A DNA stretch of 54,768 nt from CAVAWX01 sp963642995 (GCA_963642995.1 CAVIIZ010000005.1:1-54768); one strand, 5' to 3'; shown: positions 12,399-21,423, numbered from the stretch's first letter. The notes: generated by a model from the sequence alone, not told the origin. Made by a program: numbers and translations.

Positions 12399-15300
12399 CT
12401 ACCTCGCGGCGCGCATCTCGGCGACGATCTCGTCGAGGGGCTCGACGGCCACGTTGCCCGAGGGCATCGCCTGCAAAAAGCGCTTCCCGTAGCCTTTCGT
12501 CTGCAAGCGGCCGTCGGCCAGCACGAGAAAGCCGGCGTCGTCGGAGCGCCGGATCAGCCGGCCTGCCGCCTGCTTCATCTCCACGATGGACTGCGGCAGG
12601 CTGTAGAGGCTCCATGCCCTGTCCCCCTCGCGGTGCTCCCGCTCGCATGCCAGCGGATCGTTCGGGTTTCCGAACGGCAGTTTCGCCACGACGACGCAGC
12701 GCAGGGTGGGGCCGGGCGCGTCGAATCCCTCCCAAAACGACTTCAGCGCGAACAGCGACGCCTTCTCCTCTTCGACGAAGCGCTCCTGCACGGCGTGCTT
12801 GCCCGCGCCGGTCGGCTGCACGAGCAGCTCGAGCCCCGCGTCTTTCAGGCGCGGCTTCAGCTCGGAGGCGAAATCCTCCATTTCCCTTCGGCTGGTGAAC
12901 AAGGTGAGCGTCGAGCCTTGCATGGCGACATGCACCTCGTAGAGCAGCTCGACCAGCTGCGCGCGGCGCCTCTTGTCGTAGGGGCCGGGCATGCCCTGCG
13001 GCAAGACGATGCGCATGTTGTGCTCGAAATCGTAGGACGATTCGAGCATCCGGCAGCCGAGGCGCTCTTGCCCGATGCGGGAAAGCCCCATGGCGTGCAC
13101 GAACGGGCCGAACGGGTTGCCCTCGTCGCCGGTGGACAGGGTGGCGGAGGTGAAGACGATGCTGTCGACGTTGGGGTAGAGGTCGCGGGCGAGCACCACG
13201 CCGACGTCGAGGCATTGCACGCGCAGCGCCTCGACGTGCTTTTGCGGGTCGCGGTGCACGTATGCCGAGCGGACGCAGACCTTCTTCCCGCCGTCCAGCA
13301 CGACCAGCAGCGCCTCGCGCATATCGAACAGGCGGCATGCCATGTTGCCCGCCTCGCTGCATTGCGAGGCGAGCTTTCCCTCGAACCTCTCCATCCCCGT
13401 GACCAGGTCGCGCAAGGACTTCGCCAGCATGTCGAGGTTCTTCTCGAGCGAGCGCCCCATTGCGTCCACGGTCTTCCAGACGCGCCCGTGTTGCAGCGCA
13501 GGCCCTATCCATATCTCCGTCGTGTCGTAGGAGCTCTCCCTTCCCGTCGCCTCGCGCAGGTCTTTCACGGAGGTGAAGAGGGCCTTCCCATCGCTTCGGA
13601 CGTGCTCGGCGCATTCCTCGACCTTGTTCAGCTGGGCATGCAGGGTGTTTGCCCCGGACAGGGTGTGCGCCTTGTGCCGCAGGCGCGCGACGAGACCGCT
13701 TTTCGGGGCGAGGAGCGATTCTGCGGCCTGCTCGAGCGCCGGCGCGGAGATCTCCTTCGACAGCTGCCTGCGCGCCTCGTTTTCCGCGGTGTGCGCCTCG
13801 TCCACGACCCAGTGCCGTATCTGCGGCAGGATGCCGTGGTCGAGGCTCATGTCGCGAAACAGCAGCGCGTGGTTCGTGACGACTATGTCGGCGTCTTCCG
13901 CATGTTTGCGCGCCCCGTGCAGATAGCACAGGTTCGGGTAAAACGGGCAGTGGTGCTTCAGGCACTCGTTGGACGAGGCGACCACTTCCTCGCGCGGCAT
14001 CCGGTGCCAGTTGATGCGCAGCGCTCCCAAGTCCCCCCACGTGGTCTGCGCGACAAAGCCGAGCAGGGCGGCGGCGAACTCCACGTCGGCCGGCTCCAAC
14101 CCGGAGCCGCCGGAGAAGTTCTGCAGCTTGCGCATGCACAGGTAGTGGTCGTAGCCTTTCAGCGAGACGTAGTCCAGGCCGCCCATCGCGCGCGCGAGAT
14201 CGGGCAGCTCGTGGTACATGAGCTGGTCCATCAGCGCGTTCGTCTTGGTGGCGACGCCTATGCGTATGCCGTTGGCCTTCGCCACCGTCGCGGCCGGCAT
14301 GAGATACGCCATGGACTTGCCCACGCCCGTGCCGGCCTCCAGGACGCGGCAGCCTCTCGTGCGGAAGGCGTCGAGGACCTCGTGGGCCATCTGCACCTGC
14401 GCCTCGCGGGGCTCGAACCCGGGGTACATGGCGCCGACCGTCCCCTCGCGGGTGAAGGCGGCGTCTATCTTCTCGCCATCGGGGAAGACGAGGGGTTTTC
14501 CGCTCTCTTGCGCAGGCCCGTCCCCGTCGCCGCCGCCGATGCCGCCTTCGTGCGCGCCGGCCGCGCCCTTCTTGCTCGCGCGCTTTCTCTCGACGCGGGC
14601 CGCAAACGGCTTCACCCGCTTGCGGCGCAGCTTCTCCAGGCTGGGTTTCTTGCCGTCGCCTCTTGCCGCGACCTGCTGGAAGACGGTGCGCAACGGCCAG
14701 TTTTTCTCAGGCGAGACCTGCGCTACGAGCGTGGCGAAGCCGGGCACCATGTCGTCCATGCCCTCGAGCGCCGCGACGAGGAGCGGCCACAGGGCGGCAA
14801 GCGCCTCGACGTCGTCGCAGGCCCGGTGCGTGGACGAGTGCAGGCCGAAGGCGCGGGAGAGGTCCTCCAGGCGATGCGACTTCAGGCGCGGCAGCACGAT
14901 GTTGGAAAGCGCCAGGCTGTCGAGCCAGCTGTCGGATACGGCGCCTTTCTCGGCCTGGCACATGATGAACTTGCGGTCGAAGGCGGCGTTGTGCGCGACC
15001 AAGGGCCTGCCCGCCGCGAACTCCGCGAACTGCTCGACGGCGATGCCCGGGTCGGGGGCGCCGGCGACGTCTTCTTGCGTGATGCCCGTCAGCTCGACTA
15101 TCTCGGGCGGAATTCGGCGCCCGGGGTCGACGAAGGTGTCGAAGCGGTCCAAGACCTCGTTGCCGCGCAAGATGCAGGCGGATATCTCGATGAGGGAATC
15201 GCGCGTCTCGTTCAAGCCCGTGGTCTCGGTGTCCATCACCACGAGCTCGTCGTCGATGAGGCGCCCCGTGCCCGCCGCCGCCCGTGCGGGCAGCGAGCGG

Positions 15301-15413
15301 TAGAACCCTATCACGTCGGGGTCGGTCCCCGCGACGACGAGCTTCTCGAGCTTCGCGGCGTCGAAGGAGCCGGCGTTTCCGGCGGCTTTTCCGGTGTCGT
15401 CTGCGGCGCCCAT
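12399..15413 (-). CDS. DnaQ-like 3'-5' exonuclease fused to DinG-type helicase
   Basis: A 1004-residue two-part protein. The N-terminal DEDDh exonuclease starts near residue 57, with VVMDTETTGL (Exo I), PLVAHNAAFDRKF (Exo II) and HRACDDVEALAAL (Exo III). The C-terminal half is an SF2/XPD-like DinG helicase, with Walker A EAGTGVGKSMAYL near residue 360 and the DEAH box VVDEAHTAENEA near 535. Late motifs include FTSATLS and KQAAGRLIRR. The same fusion occurs in Firmicutes and actinobacterial DinG proteins. A set of cysteines near 450-490 could form the XPD-type cluster, but I could not match the spacing. It starts 11 bases after leuA and probably shares its transcript. Repair or R-loop removal is inferred. 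Confidence 0.9.
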   Translation of the reverse strand: MGAADDTGKAAGNAGSFDAAKLEKLVVAGTDPDVIGFYRSLPARAAAGTGRLIDDELVVMDTETTGLNETRDSLIEISACILRGNEVLDRFDTFVDPGRRIPPEIVELTGITQEDVAGAPDPGIAVEQFAEFAAGRPLVAHNAAFDRKFIMCQAEKGAVSDSWLDSLALSNIVLPRLKSHRLEDLSRAFGLHSSTHRACDDVEALAALWPLLVAALEGMDDMVPGFATLVAQVSPEKNWPLRTVFQQVAARGDGKKPSLEKLRRKRVKPFAARVERKRASKKGAAGAHEGGIGGGDGDGPAQESGKPLVFPDGEKIDAAFTREGTVGAMYPGFEPREAQVQMAHEVLDAFRTRGCRVLEAGTGVGKSMAYLMPAATVAKANGIRIGVATKTNALMDQLMYHELPDLARAMGGLDYVSLKGYDHYLCMRKLQNFSGGSGLEPADVEFAAALLGFVAQTTWGDLGALRINWHRMPREEVVASSNECLKHHCPFYPNLCYLHGARKHAEDADIVVTNHALLFRDMSLDHGILPQIRHWVVDEAHTAENEARRQLSKEISAPALEQAAESLLAPKSGLVARLRHKAHTLSGANTLHAQLNKVEECAEHVRSDGKALFTSVKDLREATGRESSYDTTEIWIGPALQHGRVWKTVDAMGRSLEKNLDMLAKSLRDLVTGMERFEGKLASQCSEAGNMACRLFDMREALLVVLDGGKKVCVRSAYVHRDPQKHVEALRVQCLDVGVVLARDLYPNVDSIVFTSATLSTGDEGNPFGPFVHAMGLSRIGQERLGCRMLESSYDFEHNMRIVLPQGMPGPYDKRRRAQLVELLYEVHVAMQGSTLTLFTSRREMEDFASELKPRLKDAGLELLVQPTGAGKHAVQERFVEEEKASLFALKSFWEGFDAPGPTLRCVVVAKLPFGNPNDPLACEREHREGDRAWSLYSLPQSIVEMKQAAGRLIRRSDDAGFLVLADGRLQTKGYGKRFLQAMPSGNVAVEPLDEIVAEMRAAR

Positions 15414-15423
15414 GTCCGGCGGG

Positions 15424-16962
15424 CTACTTGCCCGCCTTCTCGCCCTGCGCCTCGAGCATGCGGTTCAGCGCGTTCACGTAGGCCTTCGCGCTGGACACGG
15501 TGATGTCGCCGTCGCTGCCGCGGCCCGTGTAGACCTCGCCGTCGGGCGCCGTGATGCGTATGGTGACCTCGCCGAGCGCGTCGATGCCGCGCGTGACGCT
15601 TTGCACCGTGTACTCCGTCAGGTCGTTTTCCGCGCGCACCACCTTGTTGATGGCCTTGTACATCGCGTCCACAGGGCCTGTGCCGAACTCGGCGGCCGTG
15701 GTCTTGACGCCGTAGCGGTCGCGCAGCGTGACGGTGGCCGTGGGGGTGAGGGGCGCGCCGCAGCTGATCTGGCAGGCCTCGAGCGTGTAGATGGCGTTCT
15801 CGTTGCGGTCGTGCTCGCCCATCAGGCTGTGCAGGTCCTCGTCATAGACCTCCTTCTTGCGGTCGGCCACCTCGAGGAACGCCTCGTAGATGTGGTCGAA
15901 CTGGGCGTCGGGCACCGTGTAGCCGAGGTCTTCCAGGCGCTTTTTCAGCGCGGCGTGCCCGCTGCGCGCCGAGAGGATGATCTGGCTGCCGGCCGCCCCG
16001 ACGTCTTCAGGGCCTACGATCTCGTAGGTGCAGCGGTCCTTTATCACGCCGTCTTGGTGGATGCCGCTGGAGTGCGAGAACGCGTTGGCGCCGACGATGG
16101 CCTTGTTGGCCTGCACGGGCATGCCCGTGATGCGGCTGACCAGGCGGCTTGCGCGGGTGAACTCGACGGCGTCGATGTCGGTGTGCGCGTCCAGCTCGGC
16201 CTCGTGCAGGCGCATCGCCATGACCACCTCCTCCATGGCGGTGTTGCCCGCGCGCTCGCCCAGGCCGTTTATCGTGCACTCGACCTGCGTCGCGCCGTTC
16301 ATGACGCCGGCCAGCGACAGCGCGGTGGCCATGCCGAGGTCGTTGTGGCAGTGCACGCTCACCACCACGTCCTCGATGCCGTCCACGTGCTCCATCAGGT
16401 ACTTTATGCGCTGCCCGAACTCCCAGGGCACCGAAAAGCCCGTCGTGTCGGGGATGTTCACCACCGTGGCGCCGGCCTTGACCACCGCCTCGATCATGCG
16501 CGCCAGGTCCTCGTAGGGGGCGCGCCCGGCGTCCTCGGCGTAGAACTCGACGTCTTCCACGTAGGTGCGCGCGTGCTTGACGGCCGCCACGCCGCGCTCG
16601 ATGGCCTCGTCGAGCGTCATGCCCTTGAACTTGTACTTCAGGTGCTCGGGGCTGACGCCGATGCCGGTGTGGATGCGCGGGCGGGCGGCGGCCTGCAAGG
16701 CCTCGGCGCACACGTCGATGTCGTGCTCGACGGCGCGGGTCAGACCGCAGATGACGCATGCGTCGCCGGCGGTCTTGGCGATGTCTTGGACGCTTTTGAA
16801 GTCGCCCGGGCTGGACACGGGAAAACCCGCCTCGATCACGTCGACGCCCAGGCGCACGAGCTGCTTGGTGATGACGAGCTTTTCCTGCGCGTTCATCGAG
16901 GCGCCGGGCGACTGCTCGCCGTCGCGCAAGGTGGTGTCGAAGATGTCGATTTTGCGGCTCAT
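15424..16962 (-). CDS. leuA: 2-isopropylmalate synthase
   Basis: A 512-residue enzyme that condenses acetyl-CoA with 2-oxoisovalerate in the first committed step of leucine synthesis. The TIM barrel carries DTTLRDGEQSPG (residues 9-20), VSVHCHNDLGMA and GLGERAGN, the metal and substrate motifs. A C-terminal LeuA regulatory domain (from about residue 385) binds leucine in the family. Length is typical. The chosen ATG follows AGAAAGGACC. Other leu genes are not in the window. tRNA-Leu(CAG) lies 153 bases upstream on the same strand. I found no leader peptide rich in leucine codons and no T-box. Confidence 0.96.
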   Translation of the reverse strand: MSRKIDIFDTTLRDGEQSPGASMNAQEKLVITKQLVRLGVDVIEAGFPVSSPGDFKSVQDIAKTAGDACVICGLTRAVEHDIDVCAEALQAAARPRIHTGIGVSPEHLKYKFKGMTLDEAIERGVAAVKHARTYVEDVEFYAEDAGRAPYEDLARMIEAVVKAGATVVNIPDTTGFSVPWEFGQRIKYLMEHVDGIEDVVVSVHCHNDLGMATALSLAGVMNGATQVECTINGLGERAGNTAMEEVVMAMRLHEAELDAHTDIDAVEFTRASRLVSRITGMPVQANKAIVGANAFSHSSGIHQDGVIKDRCTYEIVGPEDVGAAGSQIILSARSGHAALKKRLEDLGYTVPDAQFDHIYEAFLEVADRKKEVYDEDLHSLMGEHDRNENAIYTLEACQISCGAPLTPTATVTLRDRYGVKTTAAEFGTGPVDAMYKAINKVVRAENDLTEYTVQSVTRGIDALGEVTIRITAPDGEVYTGRGSDGDITVSSAKAYVNALNRMLEAQGEKAGK

Positions 16963-17030
16963 GCCAGGCCGGTCCTTTCTGCGCTGCGCCTTTGGCGGGG
17001 ATGCGTTCTCGCGGGCGGACGAACGCGCCC

Positions 17031-17058
17031 ATTCTAGCGCGAAACACGGATATGAAAA
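17031..17058 (-). promoter_or_regulatory. Putative leuA promoter
   Basis: On the minus strand a -10 TAGAAT (17036 to 17031) in the recurring context CGCTAGAATG is preceded, 16 bases upstream, by TTTTCA (17058 to 17053) as a possible -35. The leader to the leuA start would be about 60 bases. The promoter lies downstream of the tRNA gene, so leuA can be made independently of it. Confidence 0.45.
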
Positions 17059-17114
17059 GCCGGCGCGCGGGACATGGCGATGGGGGGGAGCCGCCCGGGA
17101 AGGGGCGGGAAAAC

Positions 17115-17201
17115 TGGTGCGGGCGAGAGGATTTGAACCTCCACGGGGCCAAGCCCCACTGGCACCTGAAGCCAGCGCGTCTGCCGTTCCGCCACGCCCG
17201 C
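17115..17201 (-). tRNA. tRNA-Leu (anticodon CAG)
   Basis: An 84-base class II tRNA plus encoded CCA (17117-17115). The acceptor arms GCGGGCG and CGCCCGC pair fully. The D arm, a long variable arm and a T arm with GGTTCAAATCC are present. The anticodon stem CTGGC/GCCAG encloses the loop TTCAGGT, giving anticodon CAG. A possible -10 (TAGTAT, minus strand, 17236 to 17231) lies 30 bases upstream. Confidence 0.95.
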
Positions 17202-17254
17202 AAGTCGTGTGCGCGAAAACGCGAAGACGGATACTAGCACAGATTTCGGTGGCG

Positions 17255-17260
17255 TATAAT
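17255..17260 (+). promoter_or_regulatory. Putative -10 box of citrate synthase gene (TATAAT)
   Basis: A perfect TATAAT 83 bases before the chosen ATG at 17343, back to back with the possible tRNA promoter (TAGTAT on the minus strand at 17236-17231). No -35 match is clear. If transcription starts near 17267, the in-frame ATG at 17259 would not be in the mRNA, which supports the downstream start. Confidence 0.45.
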
Positions 17261-17342
17261 GGAGGTTCGATTTTTTCCGAGATTTTTACCGGCGGCATCC
17301 CCCTTCCCGCAGACTGCGGGGTTTTCGGAAGGCAGGTGGACG

Positions 17343-18764
17343 ATGGCAGACATGCGCGAGCTGGCCGAGGTGAGCAAGAACTTCGGCGCGTACAGCGGCT
17401 ACGACGAGCGCTACTACGACCACTTCAACGTCAAGCGCGGCCTGCGCAACGCCGACGGCACGGGCGTGGTCGCCGGCCTCACCTCCGTCTCCAACGTGCA
17501 CGGCTACCTCACCGACGAGGGGGTGAAGATCCCCGACGAGGGGCGCCTGACCCTGCGCGGCTACGACATCGCCGAGCTGGTGGACGCGGCGGTGGCCGAG
17601 CAACGCCCCGGCTTCGAGGAGCTGGCGTTTTTGCTGTGGACCGGCGACTTGCCGAAGCGCGCGCAGCTCGAGCGCTTCTGCGCCGACATCGACGCCTACC
17701 GCGACCTGCCCTACGGTTTCGTCAACAACCTGATCATGAACTACCCGTCCAAAAACGTGATGAACATGGCCGCGCGCAGCGTGCTCATGCTCTACGCCGA
17801 CGACCCCGACACCGAGCTAGACGTCATCGAGCCGTCCCACGAGGTGCAGATCGCCACGCAGATCCTGAGCCGCCTGCCGCGCCTCTCGGTCCTCAGCTAC
17901 CTGGCCGAGCGCCAGCGCTCGGTCGCCGACGCCGCCATGTACATCAACCCGCCCAAGCCCGGGCTGTCCACGGCCGAGACCGTGCTGCACATGCTGCGCC
18001 ACGACATGTCCTGGACGCCCGAAGAGGCGCGCATGCTCGACATCATGCTCATGCTGCACGCCGAGCACGGCGGCGGCAACAACTCCACCTTCACCGTGCG
18101 CGTCTTGAGCTCGAGCGGCACCGACGCCTACAGCGCCTACGCGGGCGGCATATGCTCGCTGAAAGGGCCTCGGCACGGCGGCGCGAACATCAAGGTGGCC
18201 GCGATGCTCGACGACCTGGCGGACGCGGTGGGCGAGCGGGCAGACGACGGGCAGGTGGCCGACTACCTGCGCCGCGTGCTGCGCCGCGAGGCCTTCGACG
18301 GCACGGGGCTGGTGTACGGCATGGGGCACGCGGTCTACACGAAGTCCGACCCCCGCGCCCGCATCTGCAAGAAGTACGCGCGCGAGCTGGCGCAGGGCAC
18401 GGAGCACGAGGCGCGCTTTTCCCTGATCGACGCCGTGGAGCGCCTGGCGCCGCAGGTGTTTGCCGAGGAGAAGGGCTCGAGCAAGACGATTTGCGCCAAC
18501 ATCGACATGTACTCGGGGCTGGTCTACACGATGCTCGGCATACCGGAGCGCCTGTTCACCCCGCTGTTTGCCGTGTCGCGCATCGCGGGCTGGGTCGCGC
18601 ACCGCTTCGAGGAGCTGGTCGAGGGGCGGCGCATCATCCGCCCGGCGTACAAATCCGTCTACGAGCGCCGCGCCTACGTGCCGATCGGGCAGCGCGGCAG
18701 CGAGGACCCGGAGCGCCGGCGCAGCGACCTGCCGGCGGAGCAGGGCGATTTCTACAGTGATTGA
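17343..18764 (+). CDS. gltA: Citrate/2-methylcitrate synthase
   Basis: A 473-residue citrate synthase-family enzyme that condenses oxaloacetate and acetyl-CoA. Conserved blocks are YDIAEL, HAEHGGGNNSTFTVRVLSSS, the catalytic-histidine region LKGPRHGGAN and GMGHAVYTKSDPRA, then a C-terminal region with GWVAHRFEE. The ATG at 17343 follows GGAAGGCAGGTGG and gives a normal N-terminus; an ATG at 17259 would overlap the promoter. No other tricarboxylic acid cycle gene is adjacent, so it may serve glutamate synthesis through a partial cycle, an inference. Methylcitrate activity cannot be excluded from sequence. Confidence 0.93.
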   Translation: MADMRELAEVSKNFGAYSGYDERYYDHFNVKRGLRNADGTGVVAGLTSVSNVHGYLTDEGVKIPDEGRLTLRGYDIAELVDAAVAEQRPGFEELAFLLWTGDLPKRAQLERFCADIDAYRDLPYGFVNNLIMNYPSKNVMNMAARSVLMLYADDPDTELDVIEPSHEVQIATQILSRLPRLSVLSYLAERQRSVADAAMYINPPKPGLSTAETVLHMLRHDMSWTPEEARMLDIMLMLHAEHGGGNNSTFTVRVLSSSGTDAYSAYAGGICSLKGPRHGGANIKVAAMLDDLADAVGERADDGQVADYLRRVLRREAFDGTGLVYGMGHAVYTKSDPRARICKKYARELAQGTEHEARFSLIDAVERLAPQVFAEEKGSSKTICANIDMYSGLVYTMLGIPERLFTPLFAVSRIAGWVAHRFEELVEGRRIIRPAYKSVYERRAYVPIGQRGSEDPERRRSDLPAEQGDFYSD

Positions 18765-18857
18765 CACGTGCGCAACGTGCGGGCGCCCATGCCCTCGCCG
18801 GGTGGCGCTTTGTGGTAAAAGCTATGGTGGAAACGCGGCAAGAGGAAGACGAGAGCC

Positions 18858-19538
18858 ATGATCGAAGAATACGACCTGTCCACGAGCGAGGGCAGGAAAG
18901 AGGCGGCGCAGGCCGCAGCCGGGCACCCGGAGATGCTCGAGGAGGCGGCCGAGATGCTGCGGGGGCCCAGCCGCAAGAAGCGCCAGCAGGCCTCGTCGGT
19001 GCTCGCGTTCGCCGCGAAGGCAGACCCCGCGCTCGTGCAGCCCTACGCCGATGACGTGGCCGACGCCTTGATGCGCCCGGAGGACCAGACGCGCTGGAAC
19101 GCCCTGAACGCGCTCGACTTGATGGGAAAGGCGGGCACGAGCTATTCCGACGACGTGCTCGAGGCGGCCGAAGACGCCATGTACGACGAGGACAGCGGCG
19201 TGTTGCGCGAGGCGGCGTTTCGCTTCTTCTGCGGGTACGCGGCGGCCTCGTCGGAAAACTCGGACAAGGTGTGGCCGCGCATCGACGAGGCCATACAGTG
19301 CTACCACGGCAACCAGGAGTTCGCGCAGATGCTGACGGCGCTCGTGGACCTCGCGCAAAGCGACGCCATCTCCGATGGGGCGCTCGTGGGGCTGGCGACG
19401 CGCATGAAGTTCGACGCGGGGTCGGCCAAGGGCACGTTGGGGATGCGCTCGCGCCAGATCGTCGAGGCCATGCGGGCGCGGGAGCTGGATTTTCCCGAGG
19501 AGCCGGCACAAGACGAAGGAAGCGGCGACGGCGAGTAG
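18858..19538 (+). CDS. HEAT-repeat-like hypothetical protein
   Basis: A 226-residue soluble protein built of helical repeats: EMLEEAAEMLRGPSRKKRQQ, then RWNALNALDLMGKAG, then GVLREAAFRFFCGYAA. These look like degenerate HEAT/ARM units, a scaffold for protein binding. It is acidic, with no signal peptide or membrane helix, and ends in a disordered acidic tail. I do not recognise a named family. The start is preceded by AAGAGGAAGACGAGAGCC. It lies alone between citrate synthase and a convergent unknown gene. Confidence 0.72.
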   Translation: MIEEYDLSTSEGRKEAAQAAAGHPEMLEEAAEMLRGPSRKKRQQASSVLAFAAKADPALVQPYADDVADALMRPEDQTRWNALNALDLMGKAGTSYSDDVLEAAEDAMYDEDSGVLREAAFRFFCGYAAASSENSDKVWPRIDEAIQCYHGNQEFAQMLTALVDLAQSDAISDGALVGLATRMKFDAGSAKGTLGMRSRQIVEAMRARELDFPEEPAQDEGSGDGE

Positions 19539-19640
19539 GACGCCTGCGCTCGCGGCGCGGGCGCGTTTCGCCTTTTGCCGCCGTTTCGCTTTCGCCTCGT
19601 GTCGTGCGCCGCGCCCGGTGCGCGCCGCCGCCGCCCATCG

Positions 19641-20102
19641 CTATCTGAAAACCGGATAATTTTCGCGCACCTGCGCGAGCCGCTTGCGCAGATGCTCCGT
19701 GCGCCCCTTGCGCACAAACGCCCCCGCGTAGTGGATCATCAGCGAGACGGCCTCGCCGCGCCCGCGGAACAGCATGGGGTACTTGCCCAACATGAACTCG
19801 ACGAACTCGCATGCGCGCACGTCGAGCGTCAAGTGGAGACGACGCTGCGCGGGCGCCTCGCTCAAGGATTCGAGCGAGAGGTAGCGCTGGGCGCGAATCT
19901 TTTGCAGGCGCCGCAGGTAGCGCTCGTCTGCGGCTTCCATGTAGATGCCGCGTTCCCACAAGAGGAGGGTCTCGACCAGCTGGCTTATGCTGCGGTAGCC
20001 GGCGTCTGCCTCGCGCAAGACGGCGAGCGTCTCGTAGGCCTTTTCCTCGACGGATGCCTGGAGCCGCTGCTTTGCCTGCTCGCGCTGGGGCTTTCCTGCC
20101 AT
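19641..20102 (-). CDS. Hypothetical protein with two ribbon-helix-helix-like segments
   Basis: A 153-residue basic protein. The start ATG is preceded by GGGAAGGAC, a strong ribosome site. Residues 17-52 (EEKAYETLAVLREADAGYRS and on through SISQLVETLLLW) and residues 92-130 (RLHLTLDVRACEFVEFMLGK and on) both look like strand-helix-helix units of Arc/MetJ type. That could give a DNA-binding protein with two such folds in one chain; this is a weak structural inference. It is divergent from the 217-residue gene at 20358 with a 255-base gap, and may regulate it. No homologue is recognised. Confidence 0.6.
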   Translation of the reverse strand: MAGKPQREQAKQRLQASVEEKAYETLAVLREADAGYRSISQLVETLLLWERGIYMEAADERYLRRLQKIRAQRYLSLESLSEAPAQRRLHLTLDVRACEFVEFMLGKYPMLFRGRGEAVSLMIHYAGAFVRKGRTEHLRKRLAQVRENYPVFR

Positions 20103-20325
20103 GGGGCACGTCCTTCCCGAGCCGCCTCGTCCCGCGTCGACGCAGGCCGCGCCCTGCACCCCGCGCGTGCGGGCCTCGTGCGCGCGCGACGCACGGCCGT
20201 GCGCCTGTGGCATGCCGCGCCGCGGGCGTCTCGCCGGGTCGATGGGCGCGCGCGGTGCGCGGCGCCGTTCGGGGGAACTCAAACAATAGTTGCTGGTCTG
20301 CGGAGTTTTCCCTTCACTACTATAC

Positions 20326-20357
20326 AAGCCGCCTGGGAGAGAGGCGGTGCGAAACCC
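20326..20357 (+). promoter_or_regulatory. Putative promoter and leader hairpin of the 217-residue gene
   Basis: TATACA at 20331-20336 lies in an A+T-richer stretch within the 255-base divergent gap. A leader hairpin follows, GCCGCC pairing with GGCGGT (20338-20357). The -35 is weak. The rest of the gap (20103-20325) shows no gene; it includes an AACAATAGTT palindrome near 20283. Confidence 0.3.
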
Positions 20358-21011
20358 ATGTACGAACCGTATGCGGTCACAGTGCTGACGACGGAGGAGC
20401 GCTGCGATTTCTTCCGCGCGGCCATCGGGGAGAAGGCGGATTTCCACTTCGACCCCTACGACGCCATGCCCCTGCACCTTTTCCTGTCCAACATCGCGCT
20501 CAGCGCGGGCAGGGCCGTCGTGCTCGACGAGGACTATTTCCTCTCTGCGGATTCCATGGTGCGCGGCCTGCACGATTTTCTCGACGACGCCGCGCGCTCG
20601 ACCCGCGAGCTGCGCCTCGTGCTCGTGTGCTCGCGCAGGAGGGCGGGCGATGCGCTGCTGCGGCACATGGTGGGCTATTTCGGCATCTACGACGTCGTCT
20701 ACGATTGCACGGCAGGCGAGGCGGCGCACGAGACGGCGCGCGTGCTGGCCAGCCCGAACAGGCGCGTGGACGTGCTGGAGCTGCTGCAGGGCGCGCAGGG
20801 GCGCGGCGGGGCGTTCGACGTGCGCGTCCCCGCGACGGGCGGCTTCGGCGGACATGGTGAAGCGGCGGCGGGCGCCGAGGGCGGCGGCGCGCGCGCAACG
20901 CTTCGGCACGGCGAGGCCGGTTGCGGCGCGGCGCGCGACGACAGCGACTTCACCATAGAACGCGACGGGTTTCGCGTGGACATCCGCCTGAACATCACGC
21001 CGATAGTTTGA
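20358..21011 (+). CDS. Hypothetical protein with Rossmann/receiver-like N-terminal domain
   Basis: A 217-residue soluble protein that I cannot name. Residues 1-145 alternate strands and helices: GRAVVLDEDYFLSADSMVRG, RELRLVLVCSRRRAGDALLR, then GYFGIYDVVYDCTAGEAAHE. This resembles the pseudo-receiver domain found before P-loop ATPases of the CpaE/TadZ type, but no ATPase domain follows. After about residue 160 comes a Gly/Ala-rich stretch and a short C-terminal strand pair (FTIERDGFRVDIRLNITPIV). The last part could be a second small domain. It is upstream of an Xre regulator on the same strand and divergent from the ribbon-helix-helix-like gene. Confidence 0.62.
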   Translation: MYEPYAVTVLTTEERCDFFRAAIGEKADFHFDPYDAMPLHLFLSNIALSAGRAVVLDEDYFLSADSMVRGLHDFLDDAARSTRELRLVLVCSRRRAGDALLRHMVGYFGIYDVVYDCTAGEAAHETARVLASPNRRVDVLELLQGAQGRGGAFDVRVPATGGFGGHGEAAAGAEGGGARATLRHGEAGCGAARDDSDFTIERDGFRVDIRLNITPIV

Positions 21012-21113
21012 AAAACCACGAGCCGATGATATTCGGCCTATCGTATATGGCAGTTCAGCACCTATATGTTGAAAATGCGCCCATTGATGGAAAATGCAAT
21101 GGGAGGTCGATGC

Positions 21114-21383
21114 GTGGACACGCTGGAGGCCACATCGAAGTGCTACGCCGTCAGCTTTCGGCGGCACCGCAAGCTCAAGAAACTCACCCAAGAGCAGGTC
21201 GCCGAGCGGGCGGGTATCTCGCCGCAGTACGTGAGCAAGATAGAGCGCGGGATGTGCTCTCCCAGCCTGGAGGTGAGCACGCGCCTGGCCGAGGCGCTGG
21301 GGGTGAAGCTCGCGACCATCGTCGACGTCGGCGACCCCGAGGAGTACCTCTACGAGTTCGTGATGGTGGACGCCTTCGGCTGA
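21114..21383 (+). CDS. Xre-family helix-turn-helix regulator
   Basis: An 89-residue single-domain repressor-type protein. The helix-turn-helix spans about residues 14-70 (FRRHRKLKKLTQEQVAERAG, with SPQYVSKIERG as the recognition helix region). A short acidic tail follows, EEYLYEFVMVDAF. The GTG at 21114 follows GGGAGGTCGAT (GGGAGG at 21101-21106), the best ribosome site. Earlier ATGs in the same frame lack one. No linked toxin gene is seen. It could control the downstream small membrane protein and BTAD regulator or its own promoter; a GATATTC element near 21029 sits in a small hairpin upstream. Confidence 0.85.
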   Translation: MDTLEATSKCYAVSFRRHRKLKKLTQEQVAERAGISPQYVSKIERGMCSPSLEVSTRLAEALGVKLATIVDVGDPEEYLYEFVMVDAFG

Positions 21384-21423
21384 CGGGTTTTCACGGAGGA
21401 GCACGCCGCTTGCGGCGCTTTGC

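Noticed and set aside
12633..15503. Plus-strand open frame opposite the exonuclease/helicase gene
   Set aside because: Antisense shadow; the minus strand has all exonuclease and helicase motifs.
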